Source: DHVE2 group archaeon
GTDB lineage: Archaea; Thermoplasmatota; Thermoplasmata; Thermoplasmatales; Aciduliprofundaceae
Direction: 5' to 3'
Assembly: GCA_027023265.1 (NCBI GenBank)
Contig: JALVVV010000049.1
Coordinates: forward strand, 62,001 to 126,000
Length of the DNA: 64,000 bases
Position numbers and translations under genes: made by a program. Below are positions 8,720 to 19,507 of this stretch, one piece after another. Below the pieces are notes generated by a model. That model did no database searches, was not told the origin of the DNA, and was given only the letters and a program-made list of their open reading frames with translations. Position 1 is the stretch's first letter; the number at the start of each line of letters is the position of its first letter.

Positions 8720-11700
8720 CCCCCGTACAAATGCGCTGACAGTTCCATCAGCTTTTGTGCGATTTCGTTTCTTTTCTTTAATATCTCTTTTTTGTTGGGT
8801 AACCCTCTGATTGCGGGAAGCAGAATCTTGTTAATGATATAGCTCCGCACCTTCTTCTGCGCCACATCGTTCTCCCAGAAATCTACCTGCATAACAGACT
8901 CTTTAATGAGAGAAACTATGTCTTTTGTAAGAGCTACAAGAAGATCTATGTCCTCCTTTTTCATTTTTTCCGTGTCTATTTTTCCAAATATCTCCCTCTT
9001 TAACAACCCAAAATACGGCATCTCTTTTTGCGGGTCTAACCCGAACGTGTTTTCTGCAGCCCTGCCTCGCTTCATCTTTTCTCGCAATATCTTTAGCTGC
9101 TCTGAAAGCAGTTCCCAGTTACTTTTGTACTCTTCAATTATTCTTTTTAAAATCTCAGAGAACCTTTCGTACAACTCTGGGTCTTCTTCAAAATGCTTGA
9201 TTATGTACTCTCTAATTGCATACTCCAGCTCCTGTGCCCTAGGTTTTGCTGGCTTTTCATCTAATTTATCTATAAAATCGTCTGCGAATAATGGGGTGGG
9301 TGGAATCTTTGGATTTACTCCCTTCGACACCAGATACTCTTCCACAATCTCTCTTATCTTCTTGCTTGCATCTCTCAAGCTCAGCTTATCGTCTCTGTAC
9401 TGATTTCTAGCACTTGCTTTTATGTAATTGAGAATTTTCAAGTCTGGAGCGTACTTGAGCGCTTTTGGATCTGGCAAAACCTTATCCATAGCGCGGTTAA
9501 ATCTCCGCACCAGCGCAATAAACTCGTTTCGAGTCTCTTCGTCAACAAGCAGATCCACGCTTTCTTCTATGTCCCCCCTCCAGTTTTCTACTCCGTATTT
9601 TTTGAAAAATCCCTCTATTTCCGCGTGAATTAGCTCCAGTTCATCGTAAGCTTTGTTCTTGTTCATTACCACCGAAGAAATCTCATCCACGTCCTCGTTG
9701 GCGTATATGGCCAGTGCCTTACGCAGGTGCTTGAGCACTCCCACATAGTCAACCACAAACCCGCAGCTCTTGTTTTCGTATACTCTATTCACCCTTGCAA
9801 TAGCCTGCAGCAGGTTATGGTCCCTCAACACGTTGTCCAGATACATTACCTGCTCAATGGGCGCATCGAACCCAGTTATGAGCATCTTGTTCACTACAAT
9901 TATGCCCACATCCCCAGATATGCCCCGCTCGTCATGCGTATTAAACGGAATCTTGAAACTCTTGATTATCATATCGTGCTTGCTGGGATCCGTGTACTTT
10001 TTCATCTCTGGGTCATCGTTTGGTGAGCCGGATATTACCACTTCTATGCGCATCTTTTTGAGAGTGTCTAAATCTATGTTCTTCGGATTGCGCTTTTCCA
10101 GCTCTTCTATCTTCTGTTTTAGCGCCTCTTCCAGTGCAAGCTTGTATCTGATCGCCGCGAGCCTCGATACAGCCACTACTTGAGCTTTGAAGCCGTTTGG
10201 ATAAACATGGGTGAGATAATGCTCAATCATATCCTTCGCTTTGTCTTTTATTACATTATTATCTTCCAGATACGCTTTCCATGTGTACCGGCCCATTATT
10301 TTTGCTCGCTCGTCTTTGTCCACGGCGGCAAACACATCTTCAAACTTGGCGTTGGCCGCCTCTTCGTCACTGAGCTCGGCACTATGCACCCGACCCTCGT
10401 ACACTATCTCCACAGTGACTCCGTCTTCCACCGCCTGCCGGATGCTGTATTTGTCTATGTAATCTCCAAACGTTCTCTCAGTCTTGTCGATGGGCGTGCC
10501 CGTGAACGCCAATCTCGTAGCGCGGGGAAGCGCCTTTCTCAGATTTGCGCCCAGATATTTGTATTGTGTTCTATGCGCCTCGTCAATCATTATTAAAATC
10601 TTCTCAGAGGGATTCAATACAGGAAACTCAGATTTCAATTCTCTCTCTTGAAACTTATGCACCATGCCCATCACTATGTCCGGGGTATCGGTGCGAAGCA
10701 GTTCTTTTAAGTGCTGTATGCTCGATGCCAGATTGACCGTGTACCCTATGCTGCCAGCAGTATCCTTTAACTGCTTTTGCAGCGATTTTCTATCTGTTAT
10801 GAGAACAACTTTCCAGCCACGGAGCTCTTCGTCGTGATTCATTGCGCGGATGGTAAACACCATTGTAAGCGATTTGCCCGAGCCCTGTGTGTGCCAGATT
10901 ATGCCCCCGCGCTCTTCGGGAGTTTTTCCCTCTTTTAATCGCTTTATTATTTTCTTCACTGCTCTATACTGCTGGTACCGGGGCACTACCTTTATCGTTT
11001 TATCTTCATCATCTTTGAACACGGTGAACGTGTGCAGTATGTCCACGAGGTTGGATTTGGAGAGCATGCCAAGAATCAGCACCTGCTGACTAGTGTAAGC
11101 GGAGGTGTCCATATTTATGTCCTGAAGCTTGTGGGGGTACGGGTCTTTCCACTCTACAAAGTGCTCGGGATTGGCCGTGATTGAGCCGTACTTTGCCACC
11201 TGATTGGTAGTCGCAATCATGAACAGATTGTACCAGAACAGCTTCTCGTTTCCTTCTTTTACCCCTCTGCGATTTGAATAGCGCATGAGCTGCGTTATGG
11301 CTTCATTTATCGGGTCGGATATTGCCGGAGACTTGCACTCTATAACAACGAGAGGCATGCCGTTCACGAATAGCACGATGTCCGGAATGATATGGGTTTC
11401 CTTGCCTGTGATGTTTACCTTGTACTGCGATATCGCAACGAAGGAGTTGTTCTCCGGATGCTGGAAATCTATGTAATGCGCAACTGCGTTCTTCTCTCCC
11501 GTCTCTTTGCTCTCGCCCACCGCATAGCCTTCTAAAAGCAGATCGTGAATCTCGCGATTCGACTCAATAAGTGAATTTGCCTCAGGCGTGGTTATTCTCC
11601 TCACCGCCTGAGCAATCTGCGTCTCGTCCATCCACGGATTGATTCGTTTCAGAGATTCTCGCAGTTCGTCTTCAAGAATTACGGTTCTAAAACTCTCGCG

Positions 11701-11874
11701 AAATTTTATCTTTTTTCCATAAACCGGCTCGCCCCTGCTGTTAAACTTTACTATCTCTCTCACATCCCGCGGGTCTCCCTTGTTCTGCCTGTAAACTTTC
11801 CAGCCCTGCCTAAGCAGTTGCTGAAGAAACGTATTTTCCACGTAATGTTCCTCATCCAGCTTGGCGTAGGTCAT
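8716..11874 (-). CDS. hsdR: Type I restriction enzyme R subunit
   Basis: PDIVLFVNGMPLVVIECKSP nuclease motif, WHTQGSGKSLTM, MIDEAHRTQ, LAFTGTPID. Confidence 0.95.
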   Translation of the reverse strand: MTYAKLDEEHYVENTFLQQLLRQGWKVYRQNKGDPRDVREIVKFNSRGEPVYGKKIKFRESFRTVILEDELRESLKRINPWMDETQIAQAVRRITTPEANSLIESNREIHDLLLEGYAVGESKETGEKNAVAHYIDFQHPENNSFVAISQYKVNITGKETHIIPDIVLFVNGMPLVVIECKSPAISDPINEAITQLMRYSNRRGVKEGNEKLFWYNLFMIATTNQVAKYGSITANPEHFVEWKDPYPHKLQDINMDTSAYTSQQVLILGMLSKSNLVDILHTFTVFKDDEDKTIKVVPRYQQYRAVKKIIKRLKEGKTPEERGGIIWHTQGSGKSLTMVFTIRAMNHDEELRGWKVVLITDRKSLQKQLKDTAGSIGYTVNLASSIQHLKELLRTDTPDIVMGMVHKFQERELKSEFPVLNPSEKILIMIDEAHRTQYKYLGANLRKALPRATRLAFTGTPIDKTERTFGDYIDKYSIRQAVEDGVTVEIVYEGRVHSAELSDEEAANAKFEDVFAAVDKDERAKIMGRYTWKAYLEDNNVIKDKAKDMIEHYLTHVYPNGFKAQVVAVSRLAAIRYKLALEEALKQKIEELEKRNPKNIDLDTLKKMRIEVVISGSPNDDPEMKKYTDPSKHDMIIKSFKIPFNTHDERGISGDVGIIVVNKMLITGFDAPIEQVMYLDNVLRDHNLLQAIARVNRVYENKSCGFVVDYVGVLKHLRKALAIYANEDVDEISSVVMNKNKAYDELELIHAEIEGFFKKYGVENWRGDIEESVDLLVDEETRNEFIALVRRFNRAMDKVLPDPKALKYAPDLKILNYIKASARNQYRDDKLSLRDASKKIREIVEEYLVSKGVNPKIPPTPLFADDFIDKLDEKPAKPRAQELEYAIREYIIKHFEEDPELYERFSEILKRIIEEYKSNWELLSEQLKILREKMKRGRAAENTFGLDPQKEMPYFGLLKREIFGKIDTEKMKKEDIDLLVALTKDIVSLIKESVMQVDFWENDVAQKKVRSYIINKILLPAIRGLPNKKEILKKRNEIAQKLMELSAHLYGG

Positions 11875-11881
11875 GCTGCAC

Positions 11882-12802
11882 TCACTTGTCTCCTCTATTC
11901 ATTAACTCCTCCAAAGCATTTAAACATTTTTCTGTAACATCTAGTATGAAATGCTCCTCTTTCACAAAATTGTATTTTTCAGGCAAGTACTCCCATGGCT
12001 CCGGCGCCTTCTCATTCTCACAGCGAGGGTAACGAGTAAATGCCTCATGCGGAAATGTTAGAGCGGAGAGCATATAAAGTGTAACTGTGAGGGGGACAGT
12101 GATAGCAACATCTGCAACTTCTTTTGTGACCACATCCCTTTTATCAATTAGCATAACCCTTAATTCCTCTGGAATATCTTCATTTTCTAAAGTTCTGTAT
12201 GCCTCTTCAATAATTTTGTTGATTTGCTTGTAGTCCATAGAATTGTCAAAAGCCACAGACGCTCCTTTCAAAAATTCTTTGAAATAATTGTCTAAATCCA
12301 TGAGTTCTCTTCCTTCTTTCAAATCTTTAACAACTTCGAAAGCCTTATGAAACTTCCTTTTTTCTTCCTTTGGAATTAGCTGCTTTCCCGTTGCCTCTTT
12401 ATGGATTTTATCTATTCTTTCCATCACCTCATTAAACATTTTAATTATTAGTTTAACGCTTTCATGTGTGCGTGCTTTGTTGTCTATGCAGAAATCATTG
12501 GACGTGAGTTTTCCAAGCATTATCAGTAGTGCTTTAACCATCTTCTCAATGGCCTGCTCTAGATGATATACAGATAAGTTATAAATTCTGCAATCGTAGA
12601 GGATTCGGGCAGCTTTTATATCATCTCTGGCAACTTTCAGAAAACCCTCTGCAAACTCCCTGTCCCTCGGGGCAGGCTCTTTAAGGGAAATTGTCTCTAC
12701 AAGCTCCTGAAACTTGCGCTCATCAGCCATAGCGATATTTGCGGCCCCCTCAATAAGAAGTTCAGTTTTTCCCTCAACTGGATCTTTCTTTTCCATTACC
12801 AT
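11882..12802 (-). CDS. HEPN-domain protein in the hsd operon
   Basis: FLKVARDDIKAARILYDCRIYNLSVYHLEQAIEKMVKALL, typical HEPN N-terminus, with ARTHESVKLI. Confidence 0.75.
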   Translation of the reverse strand: MVMEKKDPVEGKTELLIEGAANIAMADERKFQELVETISLKEPAPRDREFAEGFLKVARDDIKAARILYDCRIYNLSVYHLEQAIEKMVKALLIMLGKLTSNDFCIDNKARTHESVKLIIKMFNEVMERIDKIHKEATGKQLIPKEEKRKFHKAFEVVKDLKEGRELMDLDNYFKEFLKGASVAFDNSMDYKQINKIIEEAYRTLENEDIPEELRVMLIDKRDVVTKEVADVAITVPLTVTLYMLSALTFPHEAFTRYPRCENEKAPEPWEYLPEKYNFVKEEHFILDVTEKCLNALEELMNRGDK

Positions 12803-14105
12803 CTCCTCCGTTCAGCAGCTGCGTAACCCTCACCCTCCCAGTGAGCAGGTCTTCCATCAATCCTCTTTTTTCCCTCTCTAGCTTTTCTTTATACATCTCC
12901 TCCTTCTCAATCACCGCGTCAATCTGAGATAGGATCTCAGCGATGCGCTTCTGCTCGGGGAGCGGGGGGAGAGGAAGTTTGAATTTTACAAAATCTCTCT
13001 GATATAGATGGTTTATTGTAGAACCTGCTTGAAGTATATCTATAAATCTATCAAAAATGGGTGAAGTTAACACGTAATACAAATATTTGGGATAATACGC
13101 ATTTTCTAATGGCCTTAAAATGAAAACTCCAGTGCCTAATGTTGCAGGTTTAGGGAGCTTATCAATATATGCCACTTTTCCTATTGTCCCATCTTTTGTA
13201 ACTAAAACTTCATTTCCTTTAAGTTGAATATTTTTATCCATTTCATATCTTCTTCTCGTCACATATACACATGTTTCCCAATCAATTTGACCATTTTTAA
13301 AATTTATTCCAGTCACTAAATAGTATTTACCATCTTCCAGATATTCTTGGGTAGTCAACCCTTGCCAGCCAATTCTTCCCTTTAAAAAGCTTATCTTACC
13401 CAATTCCACAACCTCCCACTCCTCTGGAATCCTGCCCAGTGGCGAGTCCTTGAACCTGTGCGTCTCCTTGCTGCGGCTCTTTCCGTTCTCATCAATGCCC
13501 CGTGTCAGCAAGTCCTGCATCAGGCCATACTTAATGCGCTTGTACTTCTCAATGATTGCGTCCGTCTTCTCTATGGCCCGGTCCACCGTCTCCAGAATCT
13601 CCGCGATCTTGCGCTGCTCGGGGAGAGGTGGTTTTAGTACATAAAAATTCTTGATAAAACTGGAAGGTAGACCTGGTTGAGCAGAGCCAGTAATTCTATC
13701 TTTTATTTGTTTTTGTCCAAATGATGATAAAAACCAATAAAATAAATATTTCTGATCAAAAAGTTTAGTACTCCTTACGATGAATAGGTGTTCATTTATT
13801 GCAATTTCAGGAGAGAACATTTCTCTAACTATTGCTACTTTGCCTGTATTTGCCCCATCTTTGTTTATTAGAATATCCCATCTTTTTACTTTTCCTTTTC
13901 TCATCTTTCTGAAAAAACTCTCAGGAATGTATTTTGCATTATCTTCTGTAAATTTAACTCTCCCGTCGTTTGTTATATGCTCGCCACCTAAACTTGGAAT
14001 CTGGCCTTCATCCAAAGCCCCCCCTGAGGGTCGGATGCCTGATATTAAAACAACATCACGCTCTATCGATACTTTTCTCCAGTCTTGGGGAATATTCACT
14101 AACAT
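12774..14105 (-). CDS. hsdS: Type I restriction specificity subunit
   Basis: Two target-recognition-type halves each ending PPLPEQ(R/K)(K/R)IAEIL; start probably MLVNIPQDW at about 14105 (ORF open to 14186). Confidence 0.93.
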   Translation of the reverse strand: MLVNIPQDWRKVSIERDVVLISGIRPSGGALDEGQIPSLGGEHITNDGRVKFTEDNAKYIPESFFRKMRKGKVKRWDILINKDGANTGKVAIVREMFSPEIAINEHLFIVRSTKLFDQKYLFYWFLSSFGQKQIKDRITGSAQPGLPSSFIKNFYVLKPPLPEQRKIAEILETVDRAIEKTDAIIEKYKRIKYGLMQDLLTRGIDENGKSRSKETHRFKDSPLGRIPEEWEVVELGKISFLKGRIGWQGLTTQEYLEDGKYYLVTGINFKNGQIDWETCVYVTRRRYEMDKNIQLKGNEVLVTKDGTIGKVAYIDKLPKPATLGTGVFILRPLENAYYPKYLYYVLTSPIFDRFIDILQAGSTINHLYQRDFVKFKLPLPPLPEQKRIAEILSQIDAVIEKEEMYKEKLEREKRGLMEDLLTGRVRVTQLLNGGDGNGKERSS

Positions 14106-14112
14106 ATCTTTG

Positions 14113-14655
14113 CTAAATCCTCTCACCCCCTTCAAAAAATTGCACATCTGTAACTTCATTCTTGCCAAACTCAAGATAAATGCCATATTTATAGTTCAAT
14201 TCCTTAGTAAACGCTTTTAATTTTTTAAAGTCTTTGAAATCATCATTTTTATTTTGAGTTGCAGGGTTGCTTGCTTTCTTCACCTCTATAACTAAAAAAT
14301 TATGTTTATTTGTCCCTCTTTTGTGCACAATTATGTCAGGAAAGACAGTATTTCCATTAGGATCGTCCGAGGATGTGTTTTCTACCTCTAGATTTAATCT
14401 TTTTACAACATATTCCCTGTCCATAACTCTATCCGGCATTCTATTGTACTCACAATCTACATTATATTCAGGATACTCCCTTTGTAGATATTCCGCGAGC
14501 TTATGCGTTATCGTCCTTTCATTGAGTTCATTCTCAAGTAAAAAACTCTCATTTTTAGAAAAATCTTTAACAGCGTTTACAAAACCGCTCATATTTTCCC
14601 ATGTCTCTGGGATTTTTTCGATTTTTGTCACACTATATCTTTCCTCGTCTCCCAT
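14113..14655 (-). CDS. PD-(D/E)XK nuclease-like protein in the hsd operon
   Basis: FPDIIVHKRGTNKHNFLVIEVKKAS pattern. Confidence 0.6.
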   Translation of the reverse strand: MGDEERYSVTKIEKIPETWENMSGFVNAVKDFSKNESFLLENELNERTITHKLAEYLQREYPEYNVDCEYNRMPDRVMDREYVVKRLNLEVENTSSDDPNGNTVFPDIIVHKRGTNKHNFLVIEVKKASNPATQNKNDDFKDFKKLKAFTKELNYKYGIYLEFGKNEVTDVQFFEGGERI

Positions 14656-14656
14656 C

Positions 14657-14980
14657 TCACACCACCAGTATTATAATTCCCACGATTACAGAGCAATATG
14701 CCCAATTAATTACATAGAATATTTCGGGAAGGCTCTCTTTGACACCATAGGAGATAATTGCAATAATACCCACTATTAACCCAATATCTGCATATACAAC
14801 AAGCCAAAAGTTCTCTATGCCACGTGTGGCAAGGTATGTGTTTAGAGCTATTACATTGACAAAGGTCGCTGGCCTAGACACAAACTCCTTTTCCACGAGG
14901 AAACCTATCAAAAGCATACTCAATGGGCCAATTTTGTCGAGCCACACGGGTGGAATTGCAGAGAACCATAGCCAGCTCAT
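14657..14980 (-). CDS. Small multi-TM membrane protein in the hsd operon
   Basis: 107 aa with about three hydrophobic segments, tightly packed between hsdM and the PD-(D/E)XK-like gene. Confidence 0.65.
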   Translation of the reverse strand: MSWLWFSAIPPVWLDKIGPLSMLLIGFLVEKEFVSRPATFVNVIALNTYLATRGIENFWLVVYADIGLIVGIIAIISYGVKESLPEIFYVINWAYCSVIVGIIILVV

Positions 14981-14983
14981 ATA

Positions 14984-17476
14984 TCACACCCCGTAATACC
15001 CTAACCTCTCCAGGAACTCGTTCAGCTTTTGCACCTCTCCATCCCTCTCTTTCCGCAACTGCGTAATTGGCACGTGGTACTTGTCCCAGAGCTTCTCGAT
15101 TATACGCACCAGCTCCTTCTTCTCCCCGTTGAGGTACTTCTCCAAGTACTTTGCAATCGTGTCGTGGAACTTCTCAAGAATGAGCTCCTTTGCCTCATCG
15201 TCGCTCAGGCTCTTTCTCTTTATATCCACCAGTCCCTCCTTAACTTTGACCATCTGTTTCGTTCCCTCTTCCTTCTTGTACTTGCCCCGCAGTTCCTCCT
15301 CCTTCTTCTTCAGCGCCCTCTTTACTTTGCTCAGCTCCTTGTTCTTGGCGTCAATCTTCATCATAAGCTCCTGCAGCTTTCTTATCTCCCGCTCGGCAGA
15401 TTCTCCGCTGTACGCGCTCAGGTCTTTGATCTGCGATTTCAGGAACTCCATAACCTTCTTGGCGCTCTTCTTTCCGTTCTCTTCCTCGTCCCACTCTTCC
15501 ACTTCCTCAAGCAGCTCGTTCAACTCTCCCTCCAGCTCTGCTACCTTCGCCTCCAACTCTTCTATCTCCTCCTTCATTGCGGAGAAGTATTTCCTCTCAA
15601 TTCTCTCATCCTCTATCAATTTCCTGCTCCATCCCGAGGCGACCACCGACTTGAAATCGTACCTCAAATCTTCCCACCAGTTTGCAAACACGCCCGCAAC
15701 TTTGAACTCGTCCAGCACGCCGAGTGGAAGCAGCATTTCTTCCAAGCGGCTCATCGCCCTGCCCCTGAACTCCCATAAGTTGTTGTTATCCGGAAATTTC
15801 TCAATCTCTTTGTTTACCTCTCTCCACCACTCATCCAGCTTGGTGAAATGCTCTCTGTAAACCTGCATCACTCCTTCTTGCTCTTCAACCAACTCTCGAA
15901 TTCTGCTTTTGTCATCAATTTCTCCTCTGAACTTAAAGTATTTTTCATCTTTGTCCACGAAGAACGCACTCGCGGAAACCCTGAACTTGTCCATCTCTCT
16001 TCGATATCGCTCCACCTCGCGCTTTGGCACACCGCCAACGAGATGCGCGTGCACATCCTCTATCTCCGGGTCTGGGGAGTTGTCTACGTATCTACGGATA
16101 TTAAGATTGAAATCATTCTCTTCAATCTCTTTAATATCCACGAGTCGTGAGTACTTGGGAATCTCCAGCTTGTTATAAAACACGGTAACTATCTTTTCGA
16201 TATCCTCCGGACGCAAATAGTTCTGGTTCCGGCCCTCGCCGTATTCTCTATCTGCGTTGATGAACAAAATCTTGTTTTTCATCTCCTTCGGTTTGTTCTT
16301 GTTTATAACTACCACACATGCGGGTATGCCCGTGTTGTAGAACAGCTTCGGTGGGAGCCCGATAATCGCCTCAATTATGTCATCCCTAACTATTCCCTCG
16401 CGTATGAGCTTCTCTGGACCACCGCGGAAAAGCACGCCGTGGGGCATTACTGTTGCCATTATGCCATCATCTTTCAAGCTTGCAATCATGTGCTGCAAAA
16501 ACATCAGGTCCGCTTTCTTGCTGCCCTTGGGCACTGAGCCGTACTTGAAGCGCTCAGGATACCGTACTTGCTCATTTGGAAAAACTTGCGAGAACGGCGG
16601 ATTTGCCAACACGCGATCAAATTGCTTGATGTAGCCGTTCTCCACAAATTTTGGAGTGACAAGCGTGTCATCGTTTTCAATGTGCGCGTCTGCGATGCCA
16701 TGCAGAATCATGTTCATCTTGCATATGGACCATGTCACCCCGTTATACTCTTGCCCATAGAGTGCAAGCTTGGATGGGTCTTCCCCCCTTTCTTCCACAT
16801 AGTGCCGCGCTTCAATTAGAAATCCTCCAGAGCCTACCGTTGGATCGTAAACGGTCATGCCTTCCCGTGGCTTGACCAGCCGCACCATGAGTTTCTTCAC
16901 ATGAGCGGGCGTGTAGAACTCTCCTCCCTTCTTGCCTGCAGAGTCGGCAAATTCTTTGAGCAAGTACTCGTAGGCAGCCCCAAGCAAGTCCGGAAACTCG
17001 AAATCTTCATTTCTTAATCGGTACTTGTTAAAATGGTGAATTAGATCCACAAGTTGCTTATCTTTTAACCGCGTCTTACCTTTTTGCTTGGTGAAATCTA
17101 TTGATTTAAGTACTCCGTCGAGCGTGTGGTTTGCCTCTTCAATGGCAGCAAGTGCTTTGTTCAGTTCCGAGCCCACATTCTCCTTGAGTTGCAATATGTT
17201 TTTCCATCGCGCCCGCTCAGGGACAAAGAAGGTCTCTCCGTAAATAGTATGGTCTTCAAGCAGTTCTTGAATATCGTCATCCGAGTATCCCAATTCACGA
17301 TAGTACTCTTCTAACTCCTCTCTTTTAGCATCAAACACATCGGAGAGACGCTTTAAAAACAGCATACCAAAGATGTATTCTTTGAACTCAGATGGGTCCA
17401 TCTTTCCGCGTAAAATGTCCGCAGCGGCAAATAAGTGATTCTCAAGCTGTTTAAGCGTAATTTTGTTGTTTGGCAT
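14984..17476 (-). CDS. hsdM: Type I restriction-modification DNA methyltransferase subunit
   Basis: [23 protein letters not shown]; HsdM N-terminal domain; coiled-coil C-terminus. Confidence 0.95.
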   Translation of the reverse strand: MPNNKITLKQLENHLFAAADILRGKMDPSEFKEYIFGMLFLKRLSDVFDAKREELEEYYRELGYSDDDIQELLEDHTIYGETFFVPERARWKNILQLKENVGSELNKALAAIEEANHTLDGVLKSIDFTKQKGKTRLKDKQLVDLIHHFNKYRLRNEDFEFPDLLGAAYEYLLKEFADSAGKKGGEFYTPAHVKKLMVRLVKPREGMTVYDPTVGSGGFLIEARHYVEERGEDPSKLALYGQEYNGVTWSICKMNMILHGIADAHIENDDTLVTPKFVENGYIKQFDRVLANPPFSQVFPNEQVRYPERFKYGSVPKGSKKADLMFLQHMIASLKDDGIMATVMPHGVLFRGGPEKLIREGIVRDDIIEAIIGLPPKLFYNTGIPACVVVINKNKPKEMKNKILFINADREYGEGRNQNYLRPEDIEKIVTVFYNKLEIPKYSRLVDIKEIEENDFNLNIRRYVDNSPDPEIEDVHAHLVGGVPKREVERYRREMDKFRVSASAFFVDKDEKYFKFRGEIDDKSRIRELVEEQEGVMQVYREHFTKLDEWWREVNKEIEKFPDNNNLWEFRGRAMSRLEEMLLPLGVLDEFKVAGVFANWWEDLRYDFKSVVASGWSRKLIEDERIERKYFSAMKEEIEELEAKVAELEGELNELLEEVEEWDEEENGKKSAKKVMEFLKSQIKDLSAYSGESAEREIRKLQELMMKIDAKNKELSKVKRALKKKEEELRGKYKKEEGTKQMVKVKEGLVDIKRKSLSDDEAKELILEKFHDTIAKYLEKYLNGEKKELVRIIEKLWDKYHVPITQLRKERDGEVQKLNEFLERLGYYGV

Positions 17477-17544
17477 GTTTTAACACCCTGTCGTATTAGT
17501 TAAGGAATAAAGGGAATAAAAAGGTTATGGCGAAGTTTTTATGA

Positions 17545-17799
17545 TTATATTCCAAAATCATCGCCTATATCTGGTGTCTTTCTATCTTCATCTGCGCTTT
17601 TATTAATCTCTTTCGATAGCTTAATTCTTTCTAATGTAAGGTCTACATAATTATCCATAGTACTCACAACTTCTCTTATCACATTCATAATTTCTTCTTC
17701 GTCAGATATGTCCAATTCATTTTTCACAGCAAGATATAATTTCTGAAGTAATTCATGTGATATCATATTTATAAAATCATTTTTTGTCTTATCATTCAT
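17545..17799 (-). CDS. Small hypothetical acidic protein
   Basis: 84 aa ORF; start overlaps the stop of the upstream ORF, implying coexpression. Confidence 0.55.
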   Translation of the reverse strand: MNDKTKNDFINMISHELLQKLYLAVKNELDISDEEEIMNVIREVVSTMDNYVDLTLERIKLSKEINKSADEDRKTPDIGDDFGI

Positions 17800-18354
17800 T
17801 TTTTCTCACCTCCCATAGATTAGCATAGTAGAATGTGTAAAACTTCTTCGCCTTTTTGATATCCCACAATATTTTAAGTCTAACAAAATCCGGAATTGCA
17901 CATTTATATTCATCATCTGGCCCTTTTAGTTCAGATTCGATATTTTTGCCATCATTTCTGTAAATGAATATATATTTGTTATAATTCTTTAAGTTTAGAA
18001 TGTATATCACTAAGACATGATCCCCGTAAACAAATTTTTTTGAAGGGATAACCTCGACGATTTTAATAATTCGCAGATATATGAATTTATATAAATTATC
18101 ATATTCACCACCAATCTCCCTAATCATATGAATACGTTGTCTAAATCTTTCAAGACCAAGGTGTATGATATGACCACTAAACTTTGAAAATGAAATTTCT
18201 CCACTTTCATTCAGGACTTTAGTCACATATTCTTTGTATACTGGATCTTTTAAATTTTCATATTCCTTTCTTAACTCATCTTCAGCAGCTTTGGAGGTAT
18301 ATATATCTCCTCTTCCTGCAGATGGACCTATAACGGGTAATCGTCAATAACCAT
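17792..18354 (-). CDS. Hypothetical protein, probable frameshift near the 5' end
   Basis: ORF 17792-18226 is open upstream; a one-base frameshift near 18334 would join it to ATG at 18352-18354 (MVIDDYP/VIGPSAGRGDIYTSKAAEDELRKEYENLKDPVYKEYVTKVLN...). Confidence 0.5.
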
Positions 18355-18412
18355 TAAAATTTTTGCGTAGCATCTCACGTACTTTTACTTTTTGTATTAA
18401 ATATTTAAATCT

Positions 18413-18433
18413 TACCCCTCACAAGTGGGGGTA
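18413..18433. promoter_or_regulatory. Palindrome TACCCC-N9-GGGGTA between divergent TATA-like boxes
   Basis: TATA-like atttaaat (minus) about 18397-18408 and ttaatata (plus) about 18439-18446 flank it. Confidence 0.45.
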
Positions 18434-18468
18434 GAAGTATTAATATAATGCAGAATGCCATATAATAT

Positions 18469-19503
18469 ATGAGACAAAAAAAAGAAATATCGGATTTCGA
18501 AAGGCATATCGCAATCTTGGGCCACCGTGATTTTTATGGCCTCTTCGCCGGGCGCCCGGAACTTGTGAATGATATCGCGTGGAGAGTGCCAGAGAGTTCG
18601 CCATACAAGCGCTGGGAATGGGTGAAAAGAGAGGAACTGCTGGAGCGCGTAGAAGAATACCAACAGCTTGGATGGACAGTGTGGATCTCTCTGAATGACA
18701 TGGAGCCAGGGCATATGATAGTAGATAGTGTGCGTCGTATCTCCGTTATATGGTTTGATGTGGACGCACCACGCTCGGACAAAACAAGGCCTGCAGACGA
18801 GGAAGAAAAGCTGATTGCAAAGTTAGAGACAGAGAAGTTGAATAATTTCCTCCAAAGGAAGTACAAAGCAAAGTGCTTCTTAGCATGCAGCGGAAATGGA
18901 TGGCACTTGTACTGCCCGATACAAACCATAGAGCTACCAACTGCAAAGCACTCTTGGGATTTCAATGCACGGTTGAGAGAGTGGATGAAGAGAGTAAAAG
19001 AAGAAAGCGGCGTTGAATTCGACCATACTTACAACATAAATCGACTGGTGCAGCCGATCGGATTTCCAAATCTGAAGATTCCACATCACCCGCTGCCTAC
19101 TTACTGGTATGACAAATTTGACATGGGGGACATAGAAAACGCCAGAGAACAGAATGCGACACTTCTTGAGAGCATTTTAAATGTGACGGGAGAGAGCACG
19201 AATAAGATAAACAAGAGCATTTCGCAGCCCACTCGCAAGCATCCAACCATCGAGGAACTCATGCATAGGGACAAGTGGTGTCGTGATATCTACGAAGGCA
19301 GGTGGGCCCAGGACGGGTACCCGAGTCGTAGTGAAGCTGAACTTGCCTGCGTACGTGAGCTTGTGTATCAGGGCTTCACGGACGCTGAGATCAACGAAGT
19401 GATGATGCGCTGCGGCATCGGCAAATGGCAAGCGGCGGGAGAGAGCTACCGTCGTAATACCATCCGAAAAGCGAGATTATGGGAATCAAGAAAAAGGAGG
19501 TGA
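18469..19503 (+). CDS. PrimPol-type archaeo-eukaryotic primase
   Basis: IWFDVDAP (DxD), CSGNGWHLYCPI (sxH), RLVQPIGFPNLKIP motif III-like, C-terminal SRSEAELACVRELVYQGFTDAEINEVM helical domain. Confidence 0.8.
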   Translation: MRQKKEISDFERHIAILGHRDFYGLFAGRPELVNDIAWRVPESSPYKRWEWVKREELLERVEEYQQLGWTVWISLNDMEPGHMIVDSVRRISVIWFDVDAPRSDKTRPADEEEKLIAKLETEKLNNFLQRKYKAKCFLACSGNGWHLYCPIQTIELPTAKHSWDFNARLREWMKRVKEESGVEFDHTYNINRLVQPIGFPNLKIPHHPLPTYWYDKFDMGDIENAREQNATLLESILNVTGESTNKINKSISQPTRKHPTIEELMHRDKWCRDIYEGRWAQDGYPSRSEAELACVRELVYQGFTDAEINEVMMRCGIGKWQAAGESYRRNTIRKARLWESRKRR

Positions 19504-19507
19504 AAGA

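Noticed and set aside
15029-15860. 249- and 259-aa plus-strand ORFs over hsdM
   Set aside because: Shadow ORFs opposite the hsdM coiled-coil C-terminus.
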